A stretch of 64,000 nt of DNA from Parasutterella muris (GCF_943193095.1 NZ_CALPCV010000004.1:62001-126000); one strand, 5' to 3'. Positions 27,634 through 36,303 are shown, numbered from the stretch's first letter. The notes: a model not told the origin generated them from the letters alone. Numbers and translations: made by a program.

Positions 27634-27692
27634 ATTAATAACCTTGTTTTCGTTATCCTGTTGAACGATTCTTTCATTGTATCTTCTTCGGT

Positions 27693-28187
27693 TTAGACAA
27701 TACGTCGATAGCCGATGATTTTGCCTTTCCAATAAGCGCTGTTCAGATATTCCATACGGACATATCCTCCGCTTGAGGGCGCGTGCAGAAACCTTCCCTT
27801 ATCAGCAACCAAACCGGTGTGCAGAGATTTTCCGACTCTAAAGACGACAATATCGCCCTGGCGAGTGTTTCGCGCGGCGATCCATTTTCCTGCCTTAGAC
27901 TGACCGGACGTGTTGCGCGGAACGGTTATACCGTGTCGGCTGTAAGCCCAATAAATCAGGCCGGAGCAGTCAAAGCCGTCGGAGGGAGAGGATTTTCCGT
28001 AGGCGTACTTGACGCCGTACTGGGTCATCGCCGTTTTTAGGACGCGAGAGCCGAGCGAGCTGTTATAGCTGACCGGATCATACTTATAGCGGCTTGAGCT
28101 GAACATGGAACAGCCGCTGAGTGCGAGCATAGAAAGAAGCGAAAGTGTTGTTCTTCTGCTGAGTTTACGATTGCACACGCTGTCCAT
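27693..28187 (-). CDS. NlpC/P60-family lipoprotein (murein endopeptidase)
   Basis: A 164-residue lipoprotein: signal with lipobox LALSGC (Cys near residue 26), short linker, then an NlpC/P60 cysteine peptidase domain. Catalytic Cys is in DGFDCSGLIYWAYSRHG, catalytic His in SLHTGLVADKGR, and the third polar residue is the His of FLHAPSSGG. This family (Spr/MepS-like) cleaves peptidoglycan cross-links. Lipid anchoring places it in the outer membrane. The stop codon is 59 bp before the ilvD start, so ilvD may be transcribed with it. Confidence 0.9.
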   Translation of the reverse strand: MDSVCNRKLSRRTTLSLLSMLALSGCSMFSSSRYKYDPVSYNSSLGSRVLKTAMTQYGVKYAYGKSSPSDGFDCSGLIYWAYSRHGITVPRNTSGQSKAGKWIAARNTRQGDIVVFRVGKSLHTGLVADKGRFLHAPSSGGYVRMEYLNSAYWKGKIIGYRRIV

Positions 28188-28311
28188 TTACTTCAGGAGG
28201 ATAGAGGTTATTGGAATGCATTACAGTTTAGCGCAATGCTGCTTAGAGGATTCTGAAGTAAAAAAATCGGGTAGTTTGTCTTACGATTGAGAACTTTTTA
28301 TCTGCAGCATG

Positions 28312-28349
28312 AAAAATGCCCAAGACACTCATTGAAAGAGTCTTGGGCA
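28312..28349 (-). terminator. Intrinsic terminator of the sirtuin gene
   Basis: TGCCCAAGAC..CTC/GAG..TCTTGGGCA stem, followed on the minus strand by ATTTTTC. Confidence 0.8.
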
Positions 28350-28390
28350 ATGTGCGTGCTGCCAGCTAGGAGAGTTGCGCTTTCTAGTGT

Positions 28391-29163
28391 CTATTTATTT
28401 TTCTGTTCTTTAAAACGAGAACTCAGTTCTTCTTTAAGTGCTTCAAGAACGGGCGGAAGCGTTTGCGAGCAAGGACCGGTAATTTCATGCGTAAAGCTGG
28501 CATTTCTTCGTTTTCCGGTTTCGATATCGAAATTAATACGAATCGCGGCTTCAGTATCCAGAACGAAATTGGCTGCAGGATAAACGGCCCCGGAGGTGCC
28601 GACGGACACAAACACGCAGGCTTTTTTCAGGTAACTCGTGATCCAATCCAAGCCATACGGCATTTCGCCGAAGAGAACTACATTCGGTCTGACCGAGTAG
28701 CCAGAGGCGCCGCAGACCGGACAGACATTATTTTTCTTATAAAGACTGAGCCTTGGAAAGGTGTTTTTACACTGACTGCAAAGCGAGGACTGGAAATCTC
28801 CGTGCAGATGGAAGACTGAGGGAGAACCAGCGAGTTCGTTAAGATTGTCTACGTTTTGCGTGACGTGTACGACTCACAGTAGTCTTTAACCGCCTGCTGA
28901 AATTGTGCAATTGAAGTATGAGCGGCGTTCGGCAGACAGTCGACGGCCTTTCCGATTCGGAAGTTGTAAAACTCAAATACGTCTTCCGGGCGTTCCTTCA
29001 AAGCTGTGTCTGAGGCAATTTCCGACGGATACCAGTTTTTCCATAAACCGTCTTTGCCTCGGAATGTCGGTATGCCGCTCTCTGCTGAAAGACCGGCTCC
29101 GGAAAGGATAAAGACTAATGGTCTGGAATCATTGATGATCAAGCGGCCAAAATCGATGTTCAT
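28391..29163 (-). pseudogene. Sir2-family NAD-dependent deacylase with one frameshift
   Basis: The first part, from ATG at 29163, has the NAD-binding sirtuin motifs LSGAGLSAESGIPTFRGKDGLW and runs to AVKDYCESY. Near 28866-28875 the frame changes and the rest continues as VHVTQNVDNLNELAG, the catalytic His segment VFHLHGDF, the zinc cysteines CSQC and CPVC, RPNVVLFGEMPYG and the final SVGTSGAVYPAANFV. A single missing base explains it. With that base the product would be ~257 residues and complete, removing acyl groups from lysines with NAD. Either a recent inactivation or a sequence error. AGGGACAAAAATG supports the chosen start. Confidence 0.85.
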
Positions 29164-29710
29164 TTTTGTCCCTAATTGTTTTAATAATTGTTGGAATATG
29201 TTGATTCCTCTGCGTTTTTCTTTTAAAGAGGGCATTGGAATCCGAGTTCCCGCTGTGCCTTCCAAAAGAATTCAATCTCTCTGCAGTGTTATCAGCTTAT
29301 GTGATCTGTGCGCGGATTGTGTCGGAAGGCCGGGGACGGCAGAGACGTCGGACTTATACATATAGGAAGAAAATTCAACATTTCTGTATGAGTTCCTTCT
29401 TCCTTACAGTACTCAGAAATTTTCCCATTCGAAGCCTCGCCGTCAGCACCGGACCTGATGAAATGCAGATCTAGCGTGCAAGCGCGAAAATAATTACTGA
29501 GATTTACTGCAAACCCAGTCATTTTGTCTCCGAATGATAAAAGCCGACAATGTCAATTTAAACGATAGTACGAAAAATTTTGTCGCGCGGAAAATTGACC
29601 GAAAGGTAAAGAACTCTGCCTTTAAGCGCAAAAGAATGACGCATGGAAAAGAGAGAAGTTTCCCTTGTAGTAAGATTCAAAACATCCTACAGACAATGTG
29701 AGAGAGAGCA
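29164..29710. other. 550-bp gap with an inverted repeat near the WYL gene
   Basis: No gene I can support. GTCAATTT at 29552-29559 and AAATTGAC at 29592-29599 form an inverted repeat ~110-160 bp before the WYL regulator start and could be its operator. Confidence 0.4.
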
Positions 29711-30730
29711 ATGGGCCGTAAATATAACCGCAGTTCCGAAGCGGATATCATTTTAGAAATTCTCGCAAGGATTCCCGTCAGCAACCGCTATGTCTCAGCG
29801 GACGAGATTGTAAGATCGCTCTCGGAAGCAGGCATTGAAATCAGCCTGAGGTCGACTCAGCGCTATTTAAAGCAGATGGCGGACAGCGGTAAATACGGAA
29901 TTATTCGTGATACCCGTGACAGTGCTTACGGATATCGCCGCGAACGCACTTGTTCTCAGTTTGATTCAATCAATCTCAGACCTAATGAATGTCTGCTGCT
30001 GAGGCTTGCTCAGGAACATATGCGCTATCAGATGCCGGGTGCTGTTCTCAAGTCTTTGGATTTTCTATTTGATGCCGCGGAAAAAGAGCTGAACGAGAAG
30101 GGGCGCAATGCGAAGGAGCGTAACTGGCTCAAGAAAGTCTGTGTAGTTTCTTCTTCTATTTCTCAGATACCGCCAAAGATTTTGCCGAGAATATTTGATT
30201 CGGTTTCAGAAGCGCTTTATGAAGAAAAGATGCTTCGCGTCGAATACACCAACAATGAAGGCAAAACCACGAAAGCGGCGGTAGCGCCTTTGGGCTTGGT
30301 GCAGCAGGACTCGCGCCTGTATCTGATATGCCGCTTTGAACACTTTGATAATGAGGTGCATTTAGCGCTGCACCGATTCAAACGAGCGGAAGTGACGGAC
30401 TTCCCGGCTGTTCGCCCGAAGGATTTTGATCTGCAGGGCTACGTGAACGACCGGCATTTCAATTTCAGCAACGGAGCATGGATCCATTGGATTTTAGAGT
30501 TTGAAAGCGATCAGACGGCAAGGAATTTGACAGAAACGCCGTTCAATACTTCTCAGATATTGGAAAAGGGAGAGGATGGGATTTGGCACCTGGAAGTTGA
30601 CATTCAGGATTCGATGCTTTTGGACGGATGGGTTGCCATGTGGAAAGAAAAGGCCGGCATCAGAAGATCGGACAAGCAGCCGATAGAGGGAGATGTGCCG
30701 GAGATTATCGGACTAAGCAGACCGCGATAA
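29711..30730 (+). CDS. WYL-domain transcriptional regulator
   Basis: A 339-residue regulator. The N-terminal winged helix (ADIILEILARIP, VSADEIVRSLSEAG, LRSTQRYLKQM) is followed by a central WYL domain starting around residue 150 (EALYEEKMLRVEYTNNEGKTTKAAVAPLGLVQQDSRLYLICRF, cut in this family to VAPLGLVQQDSRLYLI) and a C-terminal dimerisation extension with HFNFSNGAWIHW and WVAMWKEKAG. WYL proteins bind nucleic acids or nucleotides and control DNA repair, phage defence or metabolism. No defence genes are adjacent, so the targets are unknown. GTGAGAGAGAGCAATG sets the start. Confidence 0.85.
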   Translation: MGRKYNRSSEADIILEILARIPVSNRYVSADEIVRSLSEAGIEISLRSTQRYLKQMADSGKYGIIRDTRDSAYGYRRERTCSQFDSINLRPNECLLLRLAQEHMRYQMPGAVLKSLDFLFDAAEKELNEKGRNAKERNWLKKVCVVSSSISQIPPKILPRIFDSVSEALYEEKMLRVEYTNNEGKTTKAAVAPLGLVQQDSRLYLICRFEHFDNEVHLALHRFKRAEVTDFPAVRPKDFDLQGYVNDRHFNFSNGAWIHWILEFESDQTARNLTETPFNTSQILEKGEDGIWHLEVDIQDSMLLDGWVAMWKEKAGIRRSDKQPIEGDVPEIIGLSRPR

Positions 30731-30747
30731 ATTCGGAAGGTCAAAAT

Positions 30748-30788
30748 AAAATTCCCGCTTCGTTTTTTAAACCGGGAGCGGGAATTTT
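30748..30788 (+). terminator. Terminator of the WYL gene
   Basis: AAAATTCCCGC/GCGGGAATTTT stem with a loop containing T6; likely works in both directions. Confidence 0.75.
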
Positions 30789-30834
30789 GGGAGAAACGGC
30801 TGCAGCGCAGCCGTAAAAAAGTACCGAAGAAAGA

Positions 30835-31212
30835 TTACTTCTTAGCAGCTTCTTTCTTCTCTTCCTTTTTGTCTTCTTTTTTCTCTTCTTTCTTTTCTTC
30901 AGGTTTGTTTTCCTGAACTAAGACAGTGGAGAGCTGGCAGAGACGAGTATGGAAATCGTCGAGCTTGTGAGTATCGATCGGCAGTCCGCCGTCGGTGAAG
31001 ACCTTAAGTACGGTGTGGAAGTTAGCGAAGATATCGCCGCGCAGGAATGTGTGTTCGTGTCTTCCGCCGAGCATATCGCACCAAGCGAATGTAACGTAGA
31101 ACACATTGTCTTTTCTCTCAAAGCCGAGGAAGGAAACGTCACCGGGGTTGAGCGTTCTGTTCTGCTGTTCGGGCGGTACACTAGCTTTGATGTTGCCAAC
31201 TACATTAGGCAT
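30835..31212 (-). CDS. Uncharacterised protein with Lys/Glu-rich tail
   Basis: A 125-residue protein I do not recognise. The first ~95 residues look folded: MPNVVGNIKASVPPEQQNRT, DVSFLGFERKDNVFYVTFAWCDMLGG (shortened), and FANFHTVLKVFTDGGLPIDTH. The last ~25 residues are a low-complexity run of EEKKEEKKED repeats ending AAKK, likely disordered. No signal peptide or membrane segment. GGAGTAAACAATG gives a clear ribosome-binding site (minus strand). It has its own upstream region with a TTGCGA/TCGCAA palindrome. Function unknown. Confidence 0.65.
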   Translation of the reverse strand: MPNVVGNIKASVPPEQQNRTLNPGDVSFLGFERKDNVFYVTFAWCDMLGGRHEHTFLRGDIFANFHTVLKVFTDGGLPIDTHKLDDFHTRLCQLSTVLVQENKPEEKKEEKKEDKKEEKKEAAKK

Positions 31213-31558
31213 TGTTTACTCCTTCAAAACAAAAAGGTTTGTTATAGGTTTTATATAAAGCCAAGGGAGTAACTTATTGCGACACCCTCAGTTTTATCGT
31301 TTTTGCGAAATCGCAATGTGTTTTTAGAGGGTTTTGATGCGATTGTCAATCTTAAAATAGAAATGGGCGGGTAATGCCTAATAAAATTTGGCGCGAAACG
31401 TACTAGTTTTCATGTCGAAATGGTGATTATTTCTGCGCAAAATGAATTCGTCAGACAGGATGTCCTACGGGCATGGAAAGCGTGAGAATCTTGCTGATGA
31501 GTCGGGCATCAGGAGGGCTTTAGATGCAGGTAAGTATTCGGCTGCTTTTGCTGCGGGA
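31213..31558. promoter_or_regulatory. 346-bp gap with a TTGCGA-AA-TCGCAA palindrome
   Basis: No convincing gene. The palindrome at 31303-31316 is perfect and lies ~90 bp upstream of the 30835-31212 gene, so it is an operator candidate. A 42-codon open frame from 31442 lacks a ribosome-binding site. Confidence 0.35.
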
Positions 31559-32185
31559 TTAGTTATCTGATTTAACACTGTCTATTCTTCTAAAGAAGGC
31601 GGCGAGTTGGGCTGCAGACTTCCCTTGCAGTTTGTTAACGGCGGATGCCCGTACGTGATCAACGGTTCTTTTGGATATTCCTAAGCGTTCTCCGATTTCT
31701 TTGTTGATAAGACCGTCGGCGACGAGTCGGCAGATTTGTTCTTCCCGCTCTGTGAGCTTTTCGTACATGATGATTTCGTCCTTTAAGTCGGATGCTCCGC
31801 CTCGTCTGTCCAAATCAATCTGGACCGCCCGGGCGACCGAGATTAAAAATTTCTCGGGTTTGATCGGTTTTTGCTGGAAGTCAACTGCTCCGCGAATCAT
31901 TGTTTGCACCGCCATATCTATATCCCCATGCGCGGTCAGAAAAATAATAGGAAGTACGCTTTTTCTGGCGTTTAATTCACTTTGAAGTTCCTGTCCGGTC
32001 ATGATCGGCATTTGCTCATCAAGTACCAGACATCCTGGGCGGCTTGGAGAGTCGGCGCGAAGAAACTCCTGAGCATCGGTGTAAGCCGCAACCTCATAGC
32101 CTTCGCATTTGAGAAGAAATTCAACAGAGTTCAACAGGTCGAGATCATCATCTATAACCCTGATAAGCGGTGTTTTAGGCGACAT
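31559..32185 (-). CDS. FixJ/TtrR-type response regulator
   Basis: A 208-residue two-component regulator. The receiver domain shows IRVIDDDLDLL, phospho-acceptor Asp in GCLVLDEQMPIMTGQEL, IFLTAHGDIDMAVQTM and the Lys in FQQKPIKPE. The C-terminal LuxR/NarL helix-turn-helix is LTEREEQICRLVADGLINKEIGERLGISKRTVDHVR (motif LTEREEQICRLV onward). I start at MSPKTPLIRV with AAGGAAAG upstream; it overlaps the kinase gene by 11 bp. It most likely controls the divergent flavoprotein/cytochrome genes. Confidence 0.9.
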   Translation of the reverse strand: MSPKTPLIRVIDDDLDLLNSVEFLLKCEGYEVAAYTDAQEFLRADSPSRPGCLVLDEQMPIMTGQELQSELNARKSVLPIIFLTAHGDIDMAVQTMIRGAVDFQQKPIKPEKFLISVARAVQIDLDRRGGASDLKDEIIMYEKLTEREEQICRLVADGLINKEIGERLGISKRTVDHVRASAVNKLQGKSAAQLAAFFRRIDSVKSDN

Positions 32186-34019
32186 TTTGACTTTCCTTTG
32201 CAACAAGAGGTAGACGCATGATGGCTTCAATTCCTTTTTCCGGAAGCTGTTTGAACATTAGACTTCCTTTGTGGTTTGAAATAATCAGCTGAACAATCGC
32301 AAGTCCAAGTCCGAGGCCTTCGATCTTCTTGGACTGAAGCGGTTCAGTGATTTTGGCGAACTCCTCTTGTGTGAGCTTGGCTCCTTCGTCCCGAACGATA
32401 AATTCAGCGTAAGGTTCTAATGAGTTCTGTTCCGGAGCTGCAATGTTAATGCTAACTCGAACCGGACTCTGAGGTGGAGAGGCTTCCAGTGCGTTTTTAA
32501 TGAGGTTAACGACGCACAGTTCGATTTCTACCGGATCTCCGTATATTAATATCTCGTGTTTTGCGCTGCAGTTCAGAAGGATAGGGTTTTTAGAAATTCC
32601 GGACTCTTGTATGAGCGAAACAGACTGAGTAACCAATTTTCCTAAATTCAAAATCTTACGTTTTTGTCCGGAACCTTTAGCGTAAGCTCGGACTTTGGAG
32701 ACGATACGTTCGGCTTTTTCCGCTTGCCCCTGAACCTTTGAAATGACGTCGCTGATGACATCAGAGGAGGCATTTTGTTCTAAAAGTCTCTGCAGTCCGT
32801 GCGAGTAATTCATGATCGTTGCAAGCGGCTGTCTTAATTCATGAGCGACAATCGAAGAGATCTGGCCGACGGCTCCTGCTTTCTGCAGTGTCTGAATCTT
32901 TAACTGCGCTTTCTGCGCTTTCTGCAGAGTTTCTTTCTGGCGCTGAAGGGCTGTTCTTAACTGATTGGTTCTTTTATCCACTAAATAAGTGGTTCTTACA
33001 GAATGAATGAGCAGCGCAATAACAGAAAGAATAAAAATAAGGATATAGGTTCCGTATTCCCGTTTAATTCTCTCCCAAGTCCATTCTCGTAAATATTTAT
33101 AGTGACCGAGCCGAAGATCTTTGTAGAGCTGATCAGTGGAAGCGAAGTCGGAGACAATTCCCCAGTGAAGGTTATTTTGACCGGGCGGCATGGAAAGCAG
33201 GGCAAGTTCGACTTTACGCGCGTCTTCTGATGATAGATTTGGCGTCGCGAAGATTGTCCAGTTCGGATATAAGTCCGTGGAGGTCGCGCACTTTAAATGT
33301 CCGTCAGATGCTTTCTGACCGATGACCTTGAAATCGCTCACGTCACGCCCCATATTCTGCAGTTCTTCCAAAAAGCAGGTACGCACAATCCCGACGTCAG
33401 CTTTTCTTTCCCTCAGAATCTCCAAGATGCTCTGCATATCGTAATCCGAAGTGACATGACGAGAGAAGAAGCGGTCGGGATTGTAACCGCGTTTATGTAG
33501 TTCTCCTAATGCAATATTGCTTCCGGAGAATGCATTCGGGCCGGTTATTGCGGCGATTTTATTTTTAAGATCAGGTATATCTCTTAAGTCAGTTCTGCTT
33601 TTTAATGCGATAAAAACACTGCCTTCTGCCCGATTGGGATCCGGAGCGAGCGAGGACACAACGCTTGCAAGGTCCCGGGCTCCATTCATCTTCATTCGGG
33701 CATAGGTGCCGGCAGAGCTTAGAACTAGATCAGGTTTTCCAATATCCGAAGTTTCACCTGAATAGACGCTGACTTTAAAGTGATTTGGTCCGAAGAGTTT
33801 TTTGAGTGTTTCAACAGTGGACTCAAGAATGGGATAGTTGATATTCGGATAGGCAAACTGAGTAATCAGCATCGTTACTACTCGTCTGTCATCGTCGGCT
33901 TGGGAAGATTCGGGAGCATGCAGTACGTCACCAATTTTTGGCGGCTCGTAGGCATAGGCGGCGGACCAAAGGCCGAAACAAGCCAGAACAGCAATTTTGA
34001 TCAAATATTTTGGATTCAT
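32175..34019 (-). CDS. Sensor histidine kinase with periplasmic PhnD-like binding domain (TtrS-like)
   Basis: A 614-residue kinase. Signal peptide (MNPKYLIKIAVLACFGLWSAAYA), then a periplasmic solute-binding-like domain of ~300 residues (LVLSSAGTYARM, ITGPNAFSGSNIALGELHKRG, ADVGIVRTCFLEEL), one membrane helix near residue 330 (TYILIFILSVIALLIHS), a coiled-coil linker, HisKA with the phospho-His in VAHELRQPLATIMNYS, and an HATPase domain (NLIKNALEAS, GLGLGLAIV). The layout matches TtrS-type sensors of respiratory electron acceptors. The ligand is unknown. Divergent from the flavoprotein and in an operon with the response regulator. Confidence 0.9.
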   Translation of the reverse strand: MNPKYLIKIAVLACFGLWSAAYAYEPPKIGDVLHAPESSQADDDRRVVTMLITQFAYPNINYPILESTVETLKKLFGPNHFKVSVYSGETSDIGKPDLVLSSAGTYARMKMNGARDLASVVSSLAPDPNRAEGSVFIALKSRTDLRDIPDLKNKIAAITGPNAFSGSNIALGELHKRGYNPDRFFSRHVTSDYDMQSILEILRERKADVGIVRTCFLEELQNMGRDVSDFKVIGQKASDGHLKCATSTDLYPNWTIFATPNLSSEDARKVELALLSMPPGQNNLHWGIVSDFASTDQLYKDLRLGHYKYLREWTWERIKREYGTYILIFILSVIALLIHSVRTTYLVDKRTNQLRTALQRQKETLQKAQKAQLKIQTLQKAGAVGQISSIVAHELRQPLATIMNYSHGLQRLLEQNASSDVISDVISKVQGQAEKAERIVSKVRAYAKGSGQKRKILNLGKLVTQSVSLIQESGISKNPILLNCSAKHEILIYGDPVEIELCVVNLIKNALEASPPQSPVRVSINIAAPEQNSLEPYAEFIVRDEGAKLTQEEFAKITEPLQSKKIEGLGLGLAIVQLIISNHKGSLMFKQLPEKGIEAIMRLPLVAKESQNVA

Positions 34020-34080
34020 GAGTTGGTTGTGTTCGTTTTTCTTTGATTCTATAGGGCACGGTTGGGAGACAGAATTCGTA

Positions 34081-34129
34081 TTGACCTAAATCTGAGGTTT
34101 ATTTGATAAATGTCACGATGCCTAGGCAT
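34081..34129 (+). promoter_or_regulatory. Putative promoter and 12-bp palindrome for the flavoprotein operon
   Basis: TTGACC (34081-34086), 18 bp, GATAAA (34105-34110) resembles a sigma-70 promoter, with ACCT/AGGT half-sites inside the spacer. The perfect palindrome ATGCCTAGGCAT follows at 34118-34129. Both lie in the 161-bp gap between the divergent kinase and flavoprotein genes. Confidence 0.45.
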
Positions 34130-34180
34130 TGATCTGAAGAAAATTTCCTCATTCAATAACAAGTTAACTAAGGAGAAAAC

Positions 34181-35635
34181 ATGCTTAGCAGACGTTCATG
34201 GATGAAAGGTCTTATCGGTTGCTTTGGCGCTTCCGCCATGGTTCCCGCTTCTTATGCACAGGGGAAAAAAGTTTCCGGTAACGCTTTTGATGTGGTGATT
34301 TTGGGAGCAGGAACCGGAGGTTTGGTTACAGCTATTGAAGCTTATGATCTTGGGCTTAAACCCGTTGTTTTGGAGAAGATGGATTACGCGGCCGGTAATT
34401 CTCTTTATGCTTCAGGTGGTATTGCGGCTTGGGGTACGGCTCAGCAAAAGGCGGAGGGACACGAGGAAACAGAAGAAGAATTTCGCAAAGATATGATGGC
34501 AGTTTCCGAAGGAAGAGCCGACCCGGAACTTGTTGATGCCTATGTCAAAAATATTGGTCCGGACCTTGAGTGGCTGAAGAATCATATTGGAGTCAAATTC
34601 AGCAAAATTAAAAGAAAGCCCTGGCCGATCGGCTATCGCATGCACAATGTGGACGGACAGGGACTGACAGGCGGCGGGCGGTTGGTCCGGTATCTGATCA
34701 GCGCATGCGAACAACGAAACATTCCAATTTTGTTCAATACTAAGGCAATTGAACTCTTAAACGATAATAAGTTCAGAGTGGTTGGAGTGAAATGCGTAAC
34801 GGACGATGGCGTCAAAGAATTCTTTGGCACGAGAGGAGTGGTTATTGCGACCGGCGGCTTCTCAGCAAATCGTGAACTGCTGTGCCGCTATATGGGCGGT
34901 CCGCTCTCGAGACTTGCGCTTAGAGGCTCACCTTATACCATGGGTGAAAATATTGAACTGACACGTCCGCTCGGAGCACAGTTTGTCCATATGGACCAGT
35001 TCCATTGCGGTCCGATCGTTGAGGAAACTCATGCGAATCCTAACTTTGTTATTGATGCCGGTCTGGGAATCGACGTGGATGTCCGCGGTAAGCGTTTTAT
35101 GGATGAGGTTTTCACCTATACACAGAAATCGTTCGCTACAGCTCAATTAACACCGGAAAATCTGGCTTATCACGTCATTGACAGCCATTGGGAACTATCC
35201 GCAAAGGCTGCGAAAAAATTCATTGATATGAAAACTAAAGTTTTGGTTGCCGATACTGTTGAAGAATTGGTGCAGAAGATGGGTGCAGATCAGAAGCAGT
35301 TCACGGCGCTTATCAATGAATTTAATGCTGCGGTTAAATCGGGCAAACTGAAAGAAATGAATCCTCCGTGCTCACTTCCAGCCGCTAAGCCTCTGGATAA
35401 AGCACCTTTTTATGCATTTCCGTTCCAAGGCGGTATTACAGCTACATTCGGCGGACCAAAGATTAATCGTAAGGCTCAGGTTCTCAATACAGAAAACGTC
35501 CCGATTAGAGGACTGTATGCCGTTGGAAACGCTGCCGGCGGCCTTTTTTACGGCAATTACATTGGCGGCTCACAGCTTGGCGGTGCCACAGTATTCGGAC
35601 GAATCGCCGCTCAGCATATGGCTAAGAATAATTAA
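34181..35635 (+). CDS. Tat-exported FAD-dependent reductase of the fumarate reductase/flavocytochrome c superfamily
   Basis: A 484-residue flavoprotein. The N terminus LSRRSWMKGLIGCFGASAM is a twin-arginine signal, so it acts in the periplasm. FAD-binding motifs: VVILGAGTGGLVTAIEA, LEKMDYAAGNSLYASGGIAAWG, and GLYAVGNAAGGLFYGNYIGGSQLGGATVFG (cut) at the C terminus. Soluble fumarate reductases use a His in HHTMGG, an Arg in TTRD and an Arg in ANRLGGN for the dicarboxylate; here the matching places read GITATFGG, FTYTQ and GNYIGGS, so fumarate is unlikely. It has no haem motifs; electrons should come from the tetraheme cytochrome encoded next. Substrate unknown. AAGGAGAAAACATG start. Confidence 0.9.
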   Translation: MLSRRSWMKGLIGCFGASAMVPASYAQGKKVSGNAFDVVILGAGTGGLVTAIEAYDLGLKPVVLEKMDYAAGNSLYASGGIAAWGTAQQKAEGHEETEEEFRKDMMAVSEGRADPELVDAYVKNIGPDLEWLKNHIGVKFSKIKRKPWPIGYRMHNVDGQGLTGGGRLVRYLISACEQRNIPILFNTKAIELLNDNKFRVVGVKCVTDDGVKEFFGTRGVVIATGGFSANRELLCRYMGGPLSRLALRGSPYTMGENIELTRPLGAQFVHMDQFHCGPIVEETHANPNFVIDAGLGIDVDVRGKRFMDEVFTYTQKSFATAQLTPENLAYHVIDSHWELSAKAAKKFIDMKTKVLVADTVEELVQKMGADQKQFTALINEFNAAVKSGKLKEMNPPCSLPAAKPLDKAPFYAFPFQGGITATFGGPKINRKAQVLNTENVPIRGLYAVGNAAGGLFYGNYIGGSQLGGATVFGRIAAQHMAKNN

Positions 35636-35645
35636 GGAGAAAATA

Positions 35646-35981
35646 ATGTATAAGATTCTTATCGCGCTTGCCTGCGCACTTGTCGCCCTCAGTTCCTCCG
35701 CAGCGGAGATAGCCGGATTTATTGCGGATCGTCATGCAAAACTGAATGTTCAATGTATCTCATGCCATAAACAGGGTGCGGATCAGGCAACAGTCCGTAA
35801 GGAACAATGTCTGGCGTGTCACGGCAGCTATATGGCTTTGGCTAAACGGACTGAGAAGGTTAATCCGAATCCGCACTATAACCACTTTGGTGATCGTGAC
35901 TGCTCGACGTGTCATAAAGGACATTCTCCGTCCGTGACTTCCTGCGACCAGTGCCATAAATTTGATCTTCGAATGCCTTAA
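35646..35981 (+). CDS. Small periplasmic tetraheme cytochrome c
   Basis: A 111-residue protein with a Sec signal (MYKILIALACALVALSSSAA) and four c-type haem sites: CISCH, CLACH, CSTCH and CDQCH. This size and motif number match the N-terminal tetraheme domain of flavocytochrome c fumarate and urocanate reductases, here encoded as a separate chain. It should pass electrons from a membrane quinol dehydrogenase to the flavoprotein 10 bp upstream. TTAAGGAGAAAATAATG sets the start. No NapC/CymA-type donor is in the window. Confidence 0.92.
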   Translation: MYKILIALACALVALSSSAAEIAGFIADRHAKLNVQCISCHKQGADQATVRKEQCLACHGSYMALAKRTEKVNPNPHYNHFGDRDCSTCHKGHSPSVTSCDQCHKFDLRMP

Positions 35982-35998
35982 TAAACGTTAGCGCAAAG

Positions 35999-36031
35999 AA
36001 CGGATCGGTCTTAATGCCGGTCCGTTTCTCA
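35999..36031 (+). terminator. Terminator of the flavoprotein/cytochrome operon
   Basis: AACGGATCGG/CCGGTCCGTT stem with one G-U pair, then TCTC; modest U tract. Confidence 0.6.
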
Positions 36032-36096
36032 TTCCGGTTGAATAGGGTTTAACTGAATGAGTTTCAGTAGCTTGAGTTCATCGAGACTGTCCTAAT

Positions 36097-36134
36097 ATTA
36101 ATAATAGAGAGAAGCATTAATAATAGAGAGAAGC
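36097..36134. repeat. Tandem duplication of a 19-bp unit
   Basis: ATTAATAATAGAGAGAAGC occurs twice head to tail (36097-36115 and 36116-36134) in the 320-bp gap before the DUF3737 gene, which otherwise holds no gene I can see. Confidence 0.85.
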
Positions 36135-36303
36135 GTTAGTCTGAAAAAAATTGCTTATCCGAAGTATTTGCATAGACGGTCGATAATCCAAGGCAGCGGC
36201 CTTTTATGCCATTCTCTGATGATCAATGATGAATAATAAGTATTGGACGAATAAAAACTGCGGCTTCTAGAATTCAGCATAGCTTTGAACGTTTGGAGAA
36301 ATA

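Noticed and set aside
26770..27696. 308-codon open frame on the plus strand across ilvD
   Set aside because: It is antisense to the conserved ilvD gene and has no recognisable domain; a codon-bias shadow.
29711..30730. Phage-defence island marked by the WYL regulator
   Set aside because: Neighbours are a sirtuin and an uncharacterised protein; no nuclease, methylase or BREX/CBASS genes are present. The broken sirtuin alone is not enough.
31442..31570. 42-codon frame MNSSDRMSYGHGKREN...
   Set aside because: No ribosome-binding site and overlaps the end of the response regulator gene on the other strand.
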